A DNA stretch of 64,000 bases from Pseudomonas reactans (lineage in GTDB: Bacteria; Pseudomonadota; Gammaproteobacteria; Pseudomonadales; Pseudomonadaceae). A program made the translations under genes and the position numbers. The number at the start of each line of letters is the position of its first letter. Position 1 is the stretch's first letter. Under the pieces are notes generated by a model. That model was given only the letters and a program-made list of their open reading frames with translations. It ran no database searches and had not been told where the DNA came from. This document shows, one piece after another, positions 17,369 to 25,290 of the stretch. The stretch lies in the NCBI RefSeq assembly GCF_013385825.1, contig NZ_JACAPG010000020.1, positions 147,754-211,753 of the forward strand, given 5' to 3'.

Positions 17369-18793
17369 ATGAACACTACATTAAGTACCGCCTATAACTA
17401 CAAGGTGGTCCGCCAATTCGCCATTATGACGGTGGTGTGGGGCATCGTCGGCATGGGGCTCGGGGTTTTTCTCGCCGCCCAATTGGTCTGGCCTGCACTC
17501 AACTTCGACTTGCCGTGGACCAGCTTCGGCCGCCTGCGCCCGTTGCACACCAACGCGGTGATCTTCGCCTTCGGTGGCTGCGCCTTGTTCGCCAGCTCCT
17601 TCTACTCGGTGCAACGCACCTGCCAGACCCAGCTGTTCGCGCCGAAAATCGCCGCGTTCTGCTTCTGGGGCTGGCAGTTGGTCATCCTGTTGGCCGCGAT
17701 CTCCTTGCCACTGGGCTACACCAGTTCCAAGGAATACGCCGAGCTGGAATGGCCGATCGACATCCTCATCACCATCGTCTGGGTGGCCTACGCCATCGTG
17801 TTCTTCGGCACAGTGATGAAGCGCAACACCAAGCACATCTACGTCGGCAACTGGTTCTTCGGTGCGTTCATCATCACCGTGGCCATCCTGCATATCGTCA
17901 ACAACCTGGAAATCCCGGTCAGCCTGACCAAGTCCTACTCCCTCTACGGCGGTGCGACGGATGCCATGGTGCAGTGGTGGTATGGCCACAACGCGGTAGG
18001 CTTTTTCCTCACCGCGGGCTTCCTGGGGATGATGTACTACTTCGTGCCCAAGCAAGCCGAACGTCCGGTGTATTCGTATCGCTTGTCCATCGTGCACTTC
18101 TGGGCGCTGATCACTCTGTACATCTGGGCCGGCCCGCACCACTTGCACTACACCGCGCTGCCGGACTGGGCACAGTCGCTGGGCATGGTGATGTCGCTGG
18201 TACTGCTGGCTCCGAGCTGGGGCGGCATGATCAACGGCATGATGACCTTGTCGGGCGCCTGGCATAAGCTGCGCAGCGACCCGATCCTGCGCTTCCTGGT
18301 GGTCTCCCTGGCGTTCTACGGCATGTCGACGTTCGAAGGCCCGATGATGGCGATCAAGACCGTCAACGCCCTCTCCCACTACACCGACTGGACCATCGGC
18401 CACGTGCACGCCGGCGCCCTCGGCTGGGTGGCGATGATCTCCATCGGCGCGCTGTACCACATGATCCCGAAAGTCTTCGGCCGCGAGCAGATGTACAGCC
18501 TCGGCCTGATCAACGCGCACTTCTGGCTGGCCACCATCGGCACCGTGCTCTACATCGCCTCAATGTGGGTCAACGGCATCGCCCAGGGCCTGATGTGGCG
18601 TGCGGTCAACGAAGACGGCACCTTGACCTACTCCTTCGTCGAAACCCTGGTGGCCAGCCACCCTGGCTTCATCGTGCGGCTGGTGGGTGGTGCGGTGTTC
18701 CTCAGCGGCATGTTCCTGATGGCTTACAACACCTGGCGCACCGTGCGTTCGGCGCAGCCCGTCGAAGCCACTACCACTGCGCAGCTGGCCTGA
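17369..18793 (+). CDS. ccoN: cbb3-type cytochrome c oxidase subunit I (first copy)
   Basis: Catalytic haem-copper subunit of 474 residues; reduces oxygen at a haem b3/CuB centre and pumps protons in the inner membrane. Twelve hydrophobic helices are visible. Haem and CuB ligand regions appear as RPLHTNAVIFAFGG, WWYGHNAVGFFLTAGFLG, AGPHHLHYT and IGHVHAGALGWV. ATG 17369 begins MNTTLSTAYNYKVVRQF, the usual CcoN start; the frame is open further upstream but without support. No ANR box lies in the 79 bases upstream, consistent with the largely oxygen-independent expression known for cco-1 in P. aeruginosa. Highly similar to the second copy at 21032. Confidence 0.96.
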   Translation: MNTTLSTAYNYKVVRQFAIMTVVWGIVGMGLGVFLAAQLVWPALNFDLPWTSFGRLRPLHTNAVIFAFGGCALFASSFYSVQRTCQTQLFAPKIAAFCFWGWQLVILLAAISLPLGYTSSKEYAELEWPIDILITIVWVAYAIVFFGTVMKRNTKHIYVGNWFFGAFIITVAILHIVNNLEIPVSLTKSYSLYGGATDAMVQWWYGHNAVGFFLTAGFLGMMYYFVPKQAERPVYSYRLSIVHFWALITLYIWAGPHHLHYTALPDWAQSLGMVMSLVLLAPSWGGMINGMMTLSGAWHKLRSDPILRFLVVSLAFYGMSTFEGPMMAIKTVNALSHYTDWTIGHVHAGALGWVAMISIGALYHMIPKVFGREQMYSLGLINAHFWLATIGTVLYIASMWVNGIAQGLMWRAVNEDGTLTYSFVETLVASHPGFIVRLVGGAVFLSGMFLMAYNTWRTVRSAQPVEATTTAQLA

Positions 18794-18803
18794 GGAGTCT
18801 GTG

Positions 18804-19412
18804 ATGAAACACGAAACGATTGAAAAGAACGTCGGCCTGCTGATGCTGCTCATGGTGCTCGCCGTGAGCATCGGCGGCCTGACCCAGATCGTCCCGCTGT
18901 TCTTCCAGGACGTGACCAACAAGCCGGTGGAAGGCATGAAGCCCTACACCGCGCTGCAACTGGAAGGCCGTGACATCTACATCCGCGAAGGCTGCGTACA
19001 GTGCCACTCGCAGATGATCCGCCCGTTCCGCGCCGAGACCGAACGCTACGGCCACTATTCGGTCGCCGGCGAAAGCGTGTGGGACCACCCGTTCCTGTGG
19101 GGTTCCAAGCGTACCGGCCCGGACCTGGCCCGCGTTGGCGCGCGCTACTCGGACGACTGGCACCGCGCGCACTTGTACAACCCGCGCAACGTGGTGCCCG
19201 AGTCGAAAATGCCGGCCTACCCGTGGCTGGTCACCGCCGCCGTCGACAGCAGCCACACCGAGACCAAGTTGAACGTGATGCGCACCCTCGGCGTGCCCTA
19301 CACCGACGATGACATCAGTGGCGCCGTCGCCAGCCTCAAGGGCAAGACCGAGATGGACGCGCTGGTTTCATACCTGCAAGTACTCGGCACTGCCATCAAG
19401 AGCAAGAGGTGA
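18804..19412 (+). CDS. ccoO: cbb3-type oxidase subunit II, mono-haem cytochrome c (first copy)
   Basis: Membrane-anchored monohaem cytochrome c of 202 residues that passes electrons from CcoP to CcoN. One N-terminal anchor helix lies at about 9-30. The haem c motif is CVQCHSQMIRPF near residue 55, and the axial-ligand methionine is probably in ESKMPAYPW. Start ATG 18804 has AGGAG 6 bases upstream. It lies 10 bases after ccoN. It ends in a lysine-rich tail typical of CcoO. Confidence 0.96.
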   Translation: MKHETIEKNVGLLMLLMVLAVSIGGLTQIVPLFFQDVTNKPVEGMKPYTALQLEGRDIYIREGCVQCHSQMIRPFRAETERYGHYSVAGESVWDHPFLWGSKRTGPDLARVGARYSDDWHRAHLYNPRNVVPESKMPAYPWLVTAAVDSSHTETKLNVMRTLGVPYTDDDISGAVASLKGKTEMDALVSYLQVLGTAIKSKR

Positions 19413-19415
19413 GCC

Positions 19416-19616
19416 ATGGGATTTGAATTCGATGCGGGCACCATCCGCGGCCTTGGCACGCTGGTGGTCGCCATCGCCTTTATCGGCCTGTCGCTGTGGG
19501 TGTTCAACAACCGGCGCAATGCGGAATTCGAGCAGGCGCGCCTGTTGCCGTTCGCCGACGAACCTTCTCCATCCGACGCTCAAGAAGAGCCTGCAATAAG
19601 GAGCACTCGGCCATGA
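19416..19616 (+). CDS. ccoQ: cbb3-type oxidase subunit CcoQ (first copy)
   Basis: Small 66-residue membrane protein that stabilises the assembled oxidase. A single helix (TLVVAIAFIGLSLWVF, about 12-27) is followed by a charged tail with FEQARLLPFADEP, as in other Pseudomonas CcoQ proteins. Its stop overlaps the ccoP start by 4 bases (ATGA). Confidence 0.9.
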   Translation: MGFEFDAGTIRGLGTLVVAIAFIGLSLWVFNNRRNAEFEQARLLPFADEPSPSDAQEEPAIRSTRP

Positions 19617-20560
19617 CCCTATTCTGGAGTACATGGATCTGCGTACTGACCCTCGGCAGCCTGATCGGCCTGACCTGGCTGTTGATCGGCACCCGCAAGG
19701 GCGAGACCAAGGGCAGCGTCGACCAGACCATGGGCCACGCCTTCGACGGTATCGAGGAATACGACAACCCGTTACCCCAGTGGTGGTTCATGCTGTTCGC
19801 CGGCACCCTGGTGTTTGCGGTCGGCTATTTGATCCTCTACCCGGGCCTGGGCAACTGGAAAGGCGTGTTGCCGGGCTATGAAGACGGCTGGACCCAGACC
19901 AAGGAATGGGACAAGGAAGTGGCCAAGGCCGACGCCAAGTTCGGGCCGATCTTCGCCAAATTCTCGGCCATGCCCGTGGAAGAAGTGGCCAAGGATCCGC
20001 AAGCGCTGAAAATGGGCGGCCGCCTGTTCGCCTCCAACTGCGCGGTGTGCCACGGCTCGGATGCCAAGGGCGCATTTGGTTTCCCGAACCTGGCGGACAA
20101 CATCTGGCGCTGGGGCGGTTCGGCTGAGGCGATCAAGACCACCATCCTCAACGGCCGCCACGCGGCGATGCCGGCGTGGGGTGACATGCTTGGCGATGAA
20201 GGGGTTAAAAACGTCGCCGCTTATGTGCGTCACGACATGGCCAAGCTGCCTCTGCCGGCCGACAACAGCGCGGACCTGGCCGCCGGCAAAGCGGCGTTCA
20301 ACACCACTTGTGTCGCCTGCCACGGTCCGGAAGGCCACGGCATGGAAGCCATGGGTGCACCTGACCTGACCAAGCCGGCCGGCTACATCTACGGCACCAG
20401 CCTCGCGCAGTTGCAGCAGACCATCCGTCACGGCCGCCAAGGCCAGATGCCGGCGCAGGAAGTGCTGCAAGGTAACGACAAGGTGCACTTGTTGGCCGCC
20501 TATGTTTACAGCCTGTCCCACAACGCTGATGGCGCAACGCCAGAAAGCCCCGCTCAGTAA
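19613..20560 (+). CDS. ccoP: cbb3-type oxidase subunit III, di-haem cytochrome c (first copy)
   Basis: Dihaem cytochrome c of 315 residues, the electron entry point of the oxidase. Two hydrophobic segments (about 4-26 and 57-80) anchor it. The family block GHAFDGIEEYDNPLPQWW precedes the second helix. Haem motifs are CAVCHG and CVACHG. The start ATG 19613 overlaps ccoQ and has AAGGAG 10 bases upstream; a longer frame runs through ccoQ out of frame and is not used. A terminator follows at 20568. Confidence 0.96.
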   Translation: MTLFWSTWICVLTLGSLIGLTWLLIGTRKGETKGSVDQTMGHAFDGIEEYDNPLPQWWFMLFAGTLVFAVGYLILYPGLGNWKGVLPGYEDGWTQTKEWDKEVAKADAKFGPIFAKFSAMPVEEVAKDPQALKMGGRLFASNCAVCHGSDAKGAFGFPNLADNIWRWGGSAEAIKTTILNGRHAAMPAWGDMLGDEGVKNVAAYVRHDMAKLPLPADNSADLAAGKAAFNTTCVACHGPEGHGMEAMGAPDLTKPAGYIYGTSLAQLQQTIRHGRQGQMPAQEVLQGNDKVHLLAAYVYSLSHNADGATPESPAQ

Positions 20561-20567
20561 CCCTTTA

Positions 20568-20602
20568 CTGCCGCTACCGATCAGGAGCGGCAGCCGCTTT
20601 TT
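20568..20602 (+). terminator. Rho-independent terminator after ccoNOQP-1
   Basis: CTGCCGCT at 20568-20575 pairs with AGCGGCAG at 20586-20593, followed by CCGC and a run of five T. It lies a few bases after the ccoP stop and just before a REPIN. Confidence 0.72.
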
Positions 20603-20604
20603 CT

Positions 20605-20701
20605 GTAGGAGCGAGCTTGCTCGCGAAGAACCTGAGGGCGAAGCGTTTATCCAGAATCAACGCGGCGCCCTTGAGTTCTTCGCGAGCAAGCTCGCTCCTA
20701 C
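20605..20701. repeat. REPIN (paired REP arms, GTAGGAGCGAGC type)
   Basis: Left arm GTAGGAGCGAGCTTGCTCGC starts at 20605 and its exact inverted copy ends at 20701. The inner sequence GAACCTGAGGGCG is shared with the copies at 47378 and 63948, showing that the pair spreads as one unit. It lies between the two cbb3 operons. Confidence 0.9.
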
Positions 20702-20727
20702 AGTGATCCTATGGCGTTTTCACTTAC

Positions 20728-20742
20728 GCGACCAAGTGTCGC
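20728..20742 (+). promoter_or_regulatory. GCGAC-N5-GTCGC element upstream of ccoN2 (RegA/PrrA/RoxR-like)
   Basis: GCGAC (20728-20732), five bases, GTCGC (20738-20742). It fits the GCGRC-Nx-GNCGC pattern described for RegA/PrrA, whose Pseudomonas homologue RoxR controls terminal oxidases. The bases around it are almost the same as at 25165 upstream of ccoG. It is 290 bases from ccoN2, far for a direct activator, so the role is inferred. Confidence 0.45.
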
Positions 20743-20933
20743 ACCCTTCCAAAGCACAACTTTCCCCTCCTCACTTTCGGGTCTACGCTTGTTCCCACAG
20801 CGGACCAATCCTGGTGTACGCAACGGCATTCGTTGCGACCCCAAAAATTTCCTGTCCACTCGATCAGCTTTCGATTTCTGATTTTGTCCCTACGCGAAAC
20901 ATGGAAAGGGCGCAGAATCTGGCGTGGAACGCA

Positions 20934-20947
20934 TTGATACAGGTCAG
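20934..20947 (+). promoter_or_regulatory. ANR-like box upstream of ccoN2
   Basis: TTGAT-ACAG-GTCAG has a perfect left half and three of five matches in the right half of the TTGAT-N4-ATCAA consensus. It lies 85 bases before the ccoN2 start. The cco-2 operon is ANR-activated in P. aeruginosa. The -10 candidate TACATA at 20977-20982 is about 7 bases further away than ideal for a class II site. Confidence 0.5.
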
Positions 20948-21031
20948 CCATTGCGTTGCAATGGCCCCTCGCTTTCTACATACTTGCGGCCGATTTTACC
21001 TATAAAAAAACCTAAACCGTGGAACCTTAGA

Positions 21032-22474
21032 ATGAGCACAGCAATCAGTCCGACTGCTTATAACTATAAGGTAGTCCGCCAGTTCGCCATCATGACGGTG
21101 GTCTGGGGGATCCTTGGCATGGGGCTCGGGGTGTTCATCGCCTCGCAACTGGTTTGGCCGGAATTGAATTTCGGTTTGCCATGGACGACCTTTGGCCGCC
21201 TGCGCCCGCTGCACACCAACCTGGTGATCTTCGCCTTCGGTGGCTGTGCATTGTTTGCCACCTCCTACTATGTCGTGCAGCGAACCTGCCAGACGCGACT
21301 GATCTCCGACAGCCTCGCCGCCTTCACCTTCTGGGGTTGGCAAGCGGTCATCGTGAGCGCCATCGTCACCCTGCCGCTGGGGTACACCACCACCAAGGAA
21401 TACGCCGAGCTGGAATGGCCGATCGCCATTTTGCTCGCCATCGTGTGGGTGACCTATGCCGTGGTGTTCTTCGGCACCATCGTCAAGCGCAAGACCAAGC
21501 ACATCTACGTGGGCAACTGGTTCTACGGCGCCTTCATCCTGGTGACGGCGATGCTGCACATCGTCAACCACGCCTCGTTGCCGGTGAGCCTGTTCAAGTC
21601 CTACTCGGCCTACGCCGGGGCCACGGATGCGATGATCCAGTGGTGGTACGGCCATAACGCCGTGGGTTTCTTCCTGACCACCGGTTTCCTGGGGATGATG
21701 TACTACTTCGTGCCCAAACAGGCCGAACGTCCTATTTACTCGTACCGTTTGTCCATCGTGCACTTCTGGGCGCTGATCACCCTGTACATCTGGGCCGGCC
21801 CGCACCACTTGCACTACACCGCGCTGCCGGATTGGGCGCAGTCGCTGGGCATGGCGATGTCGATCATCCTGCTGGCCCCGAGCTGGGGCGGCATGATCAA
21901 CGGCATGATGACCCTGTCGGGCGCGTGGCATAAATTGCGCACCGACCCGATCCTGCGCTTCCTTGTGGTATCGCTGGCGTTCTACGGCATGTCGACGTTC
22001 GAAGGGCCGATGATGGCGATCAAGACCGTCAATTCGCTGTCCCACTACACCGACTGGACCATCGGCCACGTACACGCCGGCGCTCTCGGCTGGGTGGCGA
22101 TGATTTCCATCGGTGCGATCTACCACATGATCCCCAAACTGTTCGGCCGCGTGCAGATGCACAGCGTCGCGCTGATCAACACCCACTTCTGGCTGGCCAC
22201 CATCGGCACCGTGCTCTACATCGCCTCGATGTGGGTCAACGGCATCACCCAAGGCCTGATGTGGCGTGCGATCAACGATGACGGCACCCTCACCTACTCC
22301 TTCGTCGAAGCGCTGCAAGCCAGCCACCCGGGCTACATCGTCCGCGCCCTGGGCGGTGCGTTCTTTGCTGCCGGCATGCTGTTCATGGCCTACAACGTCT
22401 GGCGCACCGTGCGTGCCTCCGACCCTGCAGAAGCCGAAGCCGCCGCCAAGATCGCCGTTGTGGGAGCCCACTGA
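21032..22474 (+). CDS. ccoN: cbb3-type cytochrome c oxidase subunit I (second copy)
   Basis: Paralogue of the CcoN at 17369: 480 residues, same helices and metal-site motifs (RPLHTNLVIFAFGG, WWYGHNAVGFF, AGPHHLHYT, IGHVHAGALGWV). The N-terminus is MSTAISPTAYNYKVVRQF and the C-terminus is extended (DPAEAEAAAKIAVVGAH). Start ATG 21032 gives the family N-terminus; the open frame to 20924 crosses the promoter. An ANR-like box at 20934 suggests induction at low oxygen, unlike the first operon. The next gene starts one base inside its stop (TGATG). Confidence 0.96.
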   Translation: MSTAISPTAYNYKVVRQFAIMTVVWGILGMGLGVFIASQLVWPELNFGLPWTTFGRLRPLHTNLVIFAFGGCALFATSYYVVQRTCQTRLISDSLAAFTFWGWQAVIVSAIVTLPLGYTTTKEYAELEWPIAILLAIVWVTYAVVFFGTIVKRKTKHIYVGNWFYGAFILVTAMLHIVNHASLPVSLFKSYSAYAGATDAMIQWWYGHNAVGFFLTTGFLGMMYYFVPKQAERPIYSYRLSIVHFWALITLYIWAGPHHLHYTALPDWAQSLGMAMSIILLAPSWGGMINGMMTLSGAWHKLRTDPILRFLVVSLAFYGMSTFEGPMMAIKTVNSLSHYTDWTIGHVHAGALGWVAMISIGAIYHMIPKLFGRVQMHSVALINTHFWLATIGTVLYIASMWVNGITQGLMWRAINDDGTLTYSFVEALQASHPGYIVRALGGAFFAAGMLFMAYNVWRTVRASDPAEAEAAAKIAVVGAH

Positions 22475-23082
22475 TGAAGCATGAAGTAGTCGAGAAGAAT
22501 ATCGGCCTGCTGGCCTTCTTCATGGTCATCGCCGTGAGTATCGGCGGCCTGACCCAGATCGTTCCGCTGTTTTTCCAGGACGTGACCAACAAGCCGGTCG
22601 AAGGCATGAAGCCGCGCACCGCGCTTGAACTGGAGGGCCGCGACGTCTACATCGCCAACGGTTGTGTCGGCTGCCACTCGCAGATGATCCGTCCGTTCCG
22701 CGCCGAAACCGAACGCTACGGCCACTACTCGGTCGCCGGTGAAAGCGTGTGGGACCACCCGTTCCTGTGGGGTTCCAAGCGTACCGGCCCGGACCTGGCC
22801 CGTGTCGGCGGGCGTTACTCCGATGACTGGCAGCGTGCGCACTTGTACAACCCGCGCAACGTGGTGCCTGAATCGAAAATGCCGGCGTACCCGTTCCTCG
22901 TGGAAAACAAGCTCGACGGCAAGGACACCGCGAAGAAGATGGAAGTCTTGCGCACCCTGGGCGTGCCCTACACCGACGAAGACATCGCCGGTGCAGCCGC
23001 AGCCGTGAAGGGCAAGACCGAAATGGACGCATTGGTGGCCTACCTGCAAGGCCTGGGCACCATCATCAAAAGCAAACGGTGA
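22474..23082 (+). CDS. ccoO: cbb3-type oxidase subunit II (second copy)
   Basis: Monohaem cytochrome c of 202 residues, paralogue of the one at 18804. N-terminal anchor at about 9-30; haem motif CVGCHSQMIRPF near residue 55; probable axial methionine in ESKMPAYPF. ATG 22474 shares its A with the ccoN2 stop codon. It differs from the first copy mainly around ENKLDGKDTAKKMEV. Confidence 0.96.
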   Translation: MKHEVVEKNIGLLAFFMVIAVSIGGLTQIVPLFFQDVTNKPVEGMKPRTALELEGRDVYIANGCVGCHSQMIRPFRAETERYGHYSVAGESVWDHPFLWGSKRTGPDLARVGGRYSDDWQRAHLYNPRNVVPESKMPAYPFLVENKLDGKDTAKKMEVLRTLGVPYTDEDIAGAAAAVKGKTEMDALVAYLQGLGTIIKSKR

Positions 23083-23087
23083 CCTAC

Positions 23088-23273
23088 ATGGATATCGGGA
23101 TGATTCGTGGCCTGGGCACCGTCGTGGTGATGGTGGCCTTTATCGGCCTGGCGTTGTGGGTGTTCAGCCCCAAGCGCAAGTCGGAGTTTGAAGACGCGAC
23201 CTTGCTGCCCTTTGCGGATGATCCCGAAGCCATCAAGCACGTCGAGCAAGCTTCTAGGAGTAACAAAGAATGA
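23088..23273 (+). CDS. ccoQ: cbb3-type oxidase subunit CcoQ (second copy)
   Basis: A 61-residue single-helix membrane protein. MDIGMIRGLGTVVVMVAF leads into LALWVFSPKRKSEFEDATLLPF, the CcoQ pattern. ATG 23088 is preferred to the GTG at 23079, which would overlap the ccoO2 stop; GGTGA is placed 5 bases before the ATG. Its stop overlaps ccoP2 by 4 bases. Confidence 0.88.
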   Translation: MDIGMIRGLGTVVVMVAFIGLALWVFSPKRKSEFEDATLLPFADDPEAIKHVEQASRSNKE

Positions 23274-24247
23274 CTACGTTCTGGAGTCTGTACGTCACAG
23301 TCCTCAGTCTGGGTACCATCTTCGCCCTGACCTGGCTGCTGCTGTCGACCCGCAAGGGCCAGCGCGCCGAGCAAACCGACGAGACCGTCGGCCACTCGTT
23401 CGACGGCATCGAGGAGTACGACAACCCGCTGCCCAAGTGGTGGTTCATGCTGTTCGTCGGCACCATCATCTTCGCCCTTGGCTACCTGGCGCTGTACCCC
23501 GGCCTGGGCAACTGGAAAGGCTTGCTGCCGGGCTACAACTACCTCGACACCGACAAGCAAACCCCGTTCGCCAACGGCCAGACCGGCTGGACCGGCGTAC
23601 ACGAATGGGAAAAGGAAATGGCCAAGTCGGACGCCAAGTTCGGCCCGATCTTCGCCAAATTCGCGTCGATGCCGATTGAAGAAGTGGCCAAGGACCCGCA
23701 AGCCTTGAAAATGGGCGGCCGCCTGTTCGCCTCCAACTGCTCGGTGTGCCACGGTTCCGACGCCAAGGGTGCGTATGGCTTCCCCAACCTGACCGACGCC
23801 GACTGGCGTTGGGGTGGCGAACCCGCCACCATCAAGGAAACCATCATGAAGGGCCGCCATGCTGTCATGCCGGGCTGGCTGGATATCCTCAAGGAACAAG
23901 GCGTCAGCGACGTCGCCGCGTTCGTGGTGACCAACCTCGACGGCCGCAAGCTGCCCGAAGGCGTGAAAGCCGATGTGGCCAACGGCGAGAAACTCTTCGC
24001 CGCCAACTGCGTGGCCTGCCACGGCCCGGCCGGTAAAGGCACCCCAGCCATGGGTGCGCCTGACCTGACCCACCCCGGTGCCTTCATCTACGGTTCGAGC
24101 TTCGCCCAACTGCAGCAGACCATCCGTTGGGGTCGTCAGGGCCAAATGCCTGCGCAGGAGCAACTGCAAGGCAATGACAAGGTGCATTTGCTGGCGGCGT
24201 ATGTGTACAGCTTGTCCCATGGGGATAAGAAGGCTGAAGAGCAGTAA
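23270..24247 (+). CDS. ccoP: cbb3-type oxidase subunit III (second copy)
   Basis: Dihaem cytochrome c of 325 residues. It has the GHSFDGIEEYDNPLPKWW block between two N-terminal helices and the haem motifs CSVCHG and CVACHG. Compared with the first copy it carries about ten extra residues (YNYLDTDKQTPFANGQ) after the second helix, as is usual for Pseudomonas CcoP2. ATG overlaps ccoQ2 by 4 bases with AGGAG upstream. A strong terminator follows at 24262. Confidence 0.96.
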   Translation: MTTFWSLYVTVLSLGTIFALTWLLLSTRKGQRAEQTDETVGHSFDGIEEYDNPLPKWWFMLFVGTIIFALGYLALYPGLGNWKGLLPGYNYLDTDKQTPFANGQTGWTGVHEWEKEMAKSDAKFGPIFAKFASMPIEEVAKDPQALKMGGRLFASNCSVCHGSDAKGAYGFPNLTDADWRWGGEPATIKETIMKGRHAVMPGWLDILKEQGVSDVAAFVVTNLDGRKLPEGVKADVANGEKLFAANCVACHGPAGKGTPAMGAPDLTHPGAFIYGSSFAQLQQTIRWGRQGQMPAQEQLQGNDKVHLLAAYVYSLSHGDKKAEEQ

Positions 24248-24261
24248 GTCCTCGGAACATC

Positions 24262-24300
24262 AAGGCCCCGCGCAGCGAAAGCTGGCGGGGCTTTGTTCTT
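24262..24300 (+). terminator. Rho-independent terminator after ccoNOQP-2
   Basis: AAGGCCCCGC (24262-24271) pairs with GCGGGGCTTT (24285-24294). The inner part CAGC-GAAA-GCTG makes a second stem capped by a GAAA tetraloop, and a T-rich tail follows. It separates the oxidase operon from the toxin-antitoxin pair. Confidence 0.82.
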
Positions 24301-24374
24301 TCTGGCTCTTGGGGTTATGTGAACAGGAACTCACTACCACTCGTAGCTTCATACTTGCGGTTCGCGACAACCAA

Positions 24375-24390
24375 GTAGTAACGTAACTAC
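24375..24390 (+). promoter_or_regulatory. Candidate toxin-antitoxin operator
   Basis: GTAGT (24375-24379) and ACTAC (24386-24390) form an inverted repeat with a 6-base centre, 28 bases before the antitoxin start. Phd/YefM antitoxins usually repress their own promoter by binding short palindromes here. Inferred from position and symmetry. Confidence 0.35.
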
Positions 24391-24418
24391 ATCCAGCCTG
24401 ACGAAGGGGGAGCCCCTT

Positions 24419-24673
24419 ATGACCATCACGACTATTTCCAGCCGCGAATTCAACCAAGACACAAGTGGTGCCAAAAAAGCCGCCCTCCAGGGGCCTGTTT
24501 TTATCACCGATCGCGGCAAGCCCGCTCATGTACTGCTAAGCATTGAGGACTACCAGAAACTGACAGGGCTCAATGCCGACATCGTTGATCTGCTAGTGAT
24601 GCCAGAAGCGGCCGATATCGACTTCGAAACCGAACGCGCCGTGATCACTCATCGACCTGTGGACCTCTCTTGA
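24419..24673 (+). CDS. Type II antitoxin, Phd/YefM family
   Basis: An 84-residue protein beginning MTITTISSREFNQDTSGAKK, followed by GPVFITDRGKPAHVLLSIED. This is the Phd/YefM DNA-binding fold, in which the N-terminal half binds the operator and the C-terminal tail wraps the toxin. The C-terminus (PEAADIDFETERAV) is acidic, as expected for toxin neutralisation. RBS GGGGGAG lies shortly upstream. The stop overlaps the toxin start (TGATG), giving tight translational coupling. Confidence 0.88.
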   Translation: MTITTISSREFNQDTSGAKKAALQGPVFITDRGKPAHVLLSIEDYQKLTGLNADIVDLLVMPEAADIDFETERAVITHRPVDLS

Positions 24674-25083
24674 TGTATCTACTCGACACCAACGTTATTT
24701 CTGAGCTTCGCAAACCCCACGCCGACGCAAAGGTGGTCGCATGGGCAAAAAGTGTCATCGCTCCACGCATGTATATCTCTGCGATAACGCTTAAAGAATT
24801 GGAGACCGGGGTCTTGCGTATCGAGCGCCGAGACCCGGCACAAGGCAAGGTGCTAAGAACGTGGCTCAAGCGCCATGTAATGCCTGCTTTTGACTCCAGA
24901 ATTCTGCCGGTGGATACCGCAGTCGCCTTGCGTTGCGCACATCTGCATGTGCCTGACCGGGCCAATGAAAGTGATGCACTGATTGCCGCTACCGCTCTGG
25001 TTCACGGGCTGACCGTGGTAACGCGCAACATCAGCGATTTCAAATCCAGCGGCGTTCCACTGATCAATCCATGGGACGAATGA
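24673..25083 (+). CDS. Type II toxin, PIN-domain ribonuclease (VapC/FitB family)
   Basis: PIN-domain protein of 136 residues, probably an RNase that stops translation when free of antitoxin. The acidic active-site residues are visible: MYLLDTNVISELRK (Asp5), a glutamate in LKELETGV (about 40-47), and the pair in NESDALIAATAL with Asp near 98. A last aspartate is in TRNISDF. ATG 24673 overlaps the antitoxin stop. All catalytic residues look intact. The pair stands as its own unit between ccoP2 and ccoG, which are close neighbours in most Pseudomonas genomes. Confidence 0.88.
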   Translation: MYLLDTNVISELRKPHADAKVVAWAKSVIAPRMYISAITLKELETGVLRIERRDPAQGKVLRTWLKRHVMPAFDSRILPVDTAVALRCAHLHVPDRANESDALIAATALVHGLTVVTRNISDFKSSGVPLINPWDE

Positions 25084-25123
25084 CCTGCTTACCCACCAAA
25101 ACCGTCCATACTTCACAAGTCAA

Positions 25124-25137
25124 TTGACCCAGATCAC
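25124..25137 (+). promoter_or_regulatory. ANR-like box upstream of ccoG
   Basis: TTGAC-CCAG-ATCAC matches eight of ten positions of TTGAT-N4-ATCAA. It lies about 150 bases before ccoG. No good -10 sits at the expected class II distance, so activity is uncertain. Confidence 0.35.
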
Positions 25138-25164
25138 CTACACCATCAATTGATTTCCCCCAAC

Positions 25165-25179
25165 GCGACCAAAGGTCGC
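25165..25179 (+). promoter_or_regulatory. GCGAC-N5-GTCGC element upstream of ccoG (RegA/PrrA/RoxR-like)
   Basis: GCGACCAAAGGTCGC is a perfect palindrome around a central A. It lies about 30 bases before a TATCAT hexamer (25204-25209), which would place it near -43. Its flanks (AC before, ACCCTT after) match the element at 20728. A RoxR-type regulator is the natural candidate; inferred. Confidence 0.5.
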
Positions 25180-25290
25180 ACCCTTTGCATAGCATCGGGG
25201 GCGTATCATTAGGCCACTGCAACACCCCTAATTTGACCCCGGTTGGCACGTACTGGCCGAGGCAAATCTCCACCGCCGTGGGATGCAATG

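Noticed and set aside
20996..22471. 491-codon minus-strand frame opposite ccoN2, with a similar one opposite ccoN1
   Set aside because: Both mirror conserved CcoN coding sequence; the similarity between them simply reflects the paralogues.
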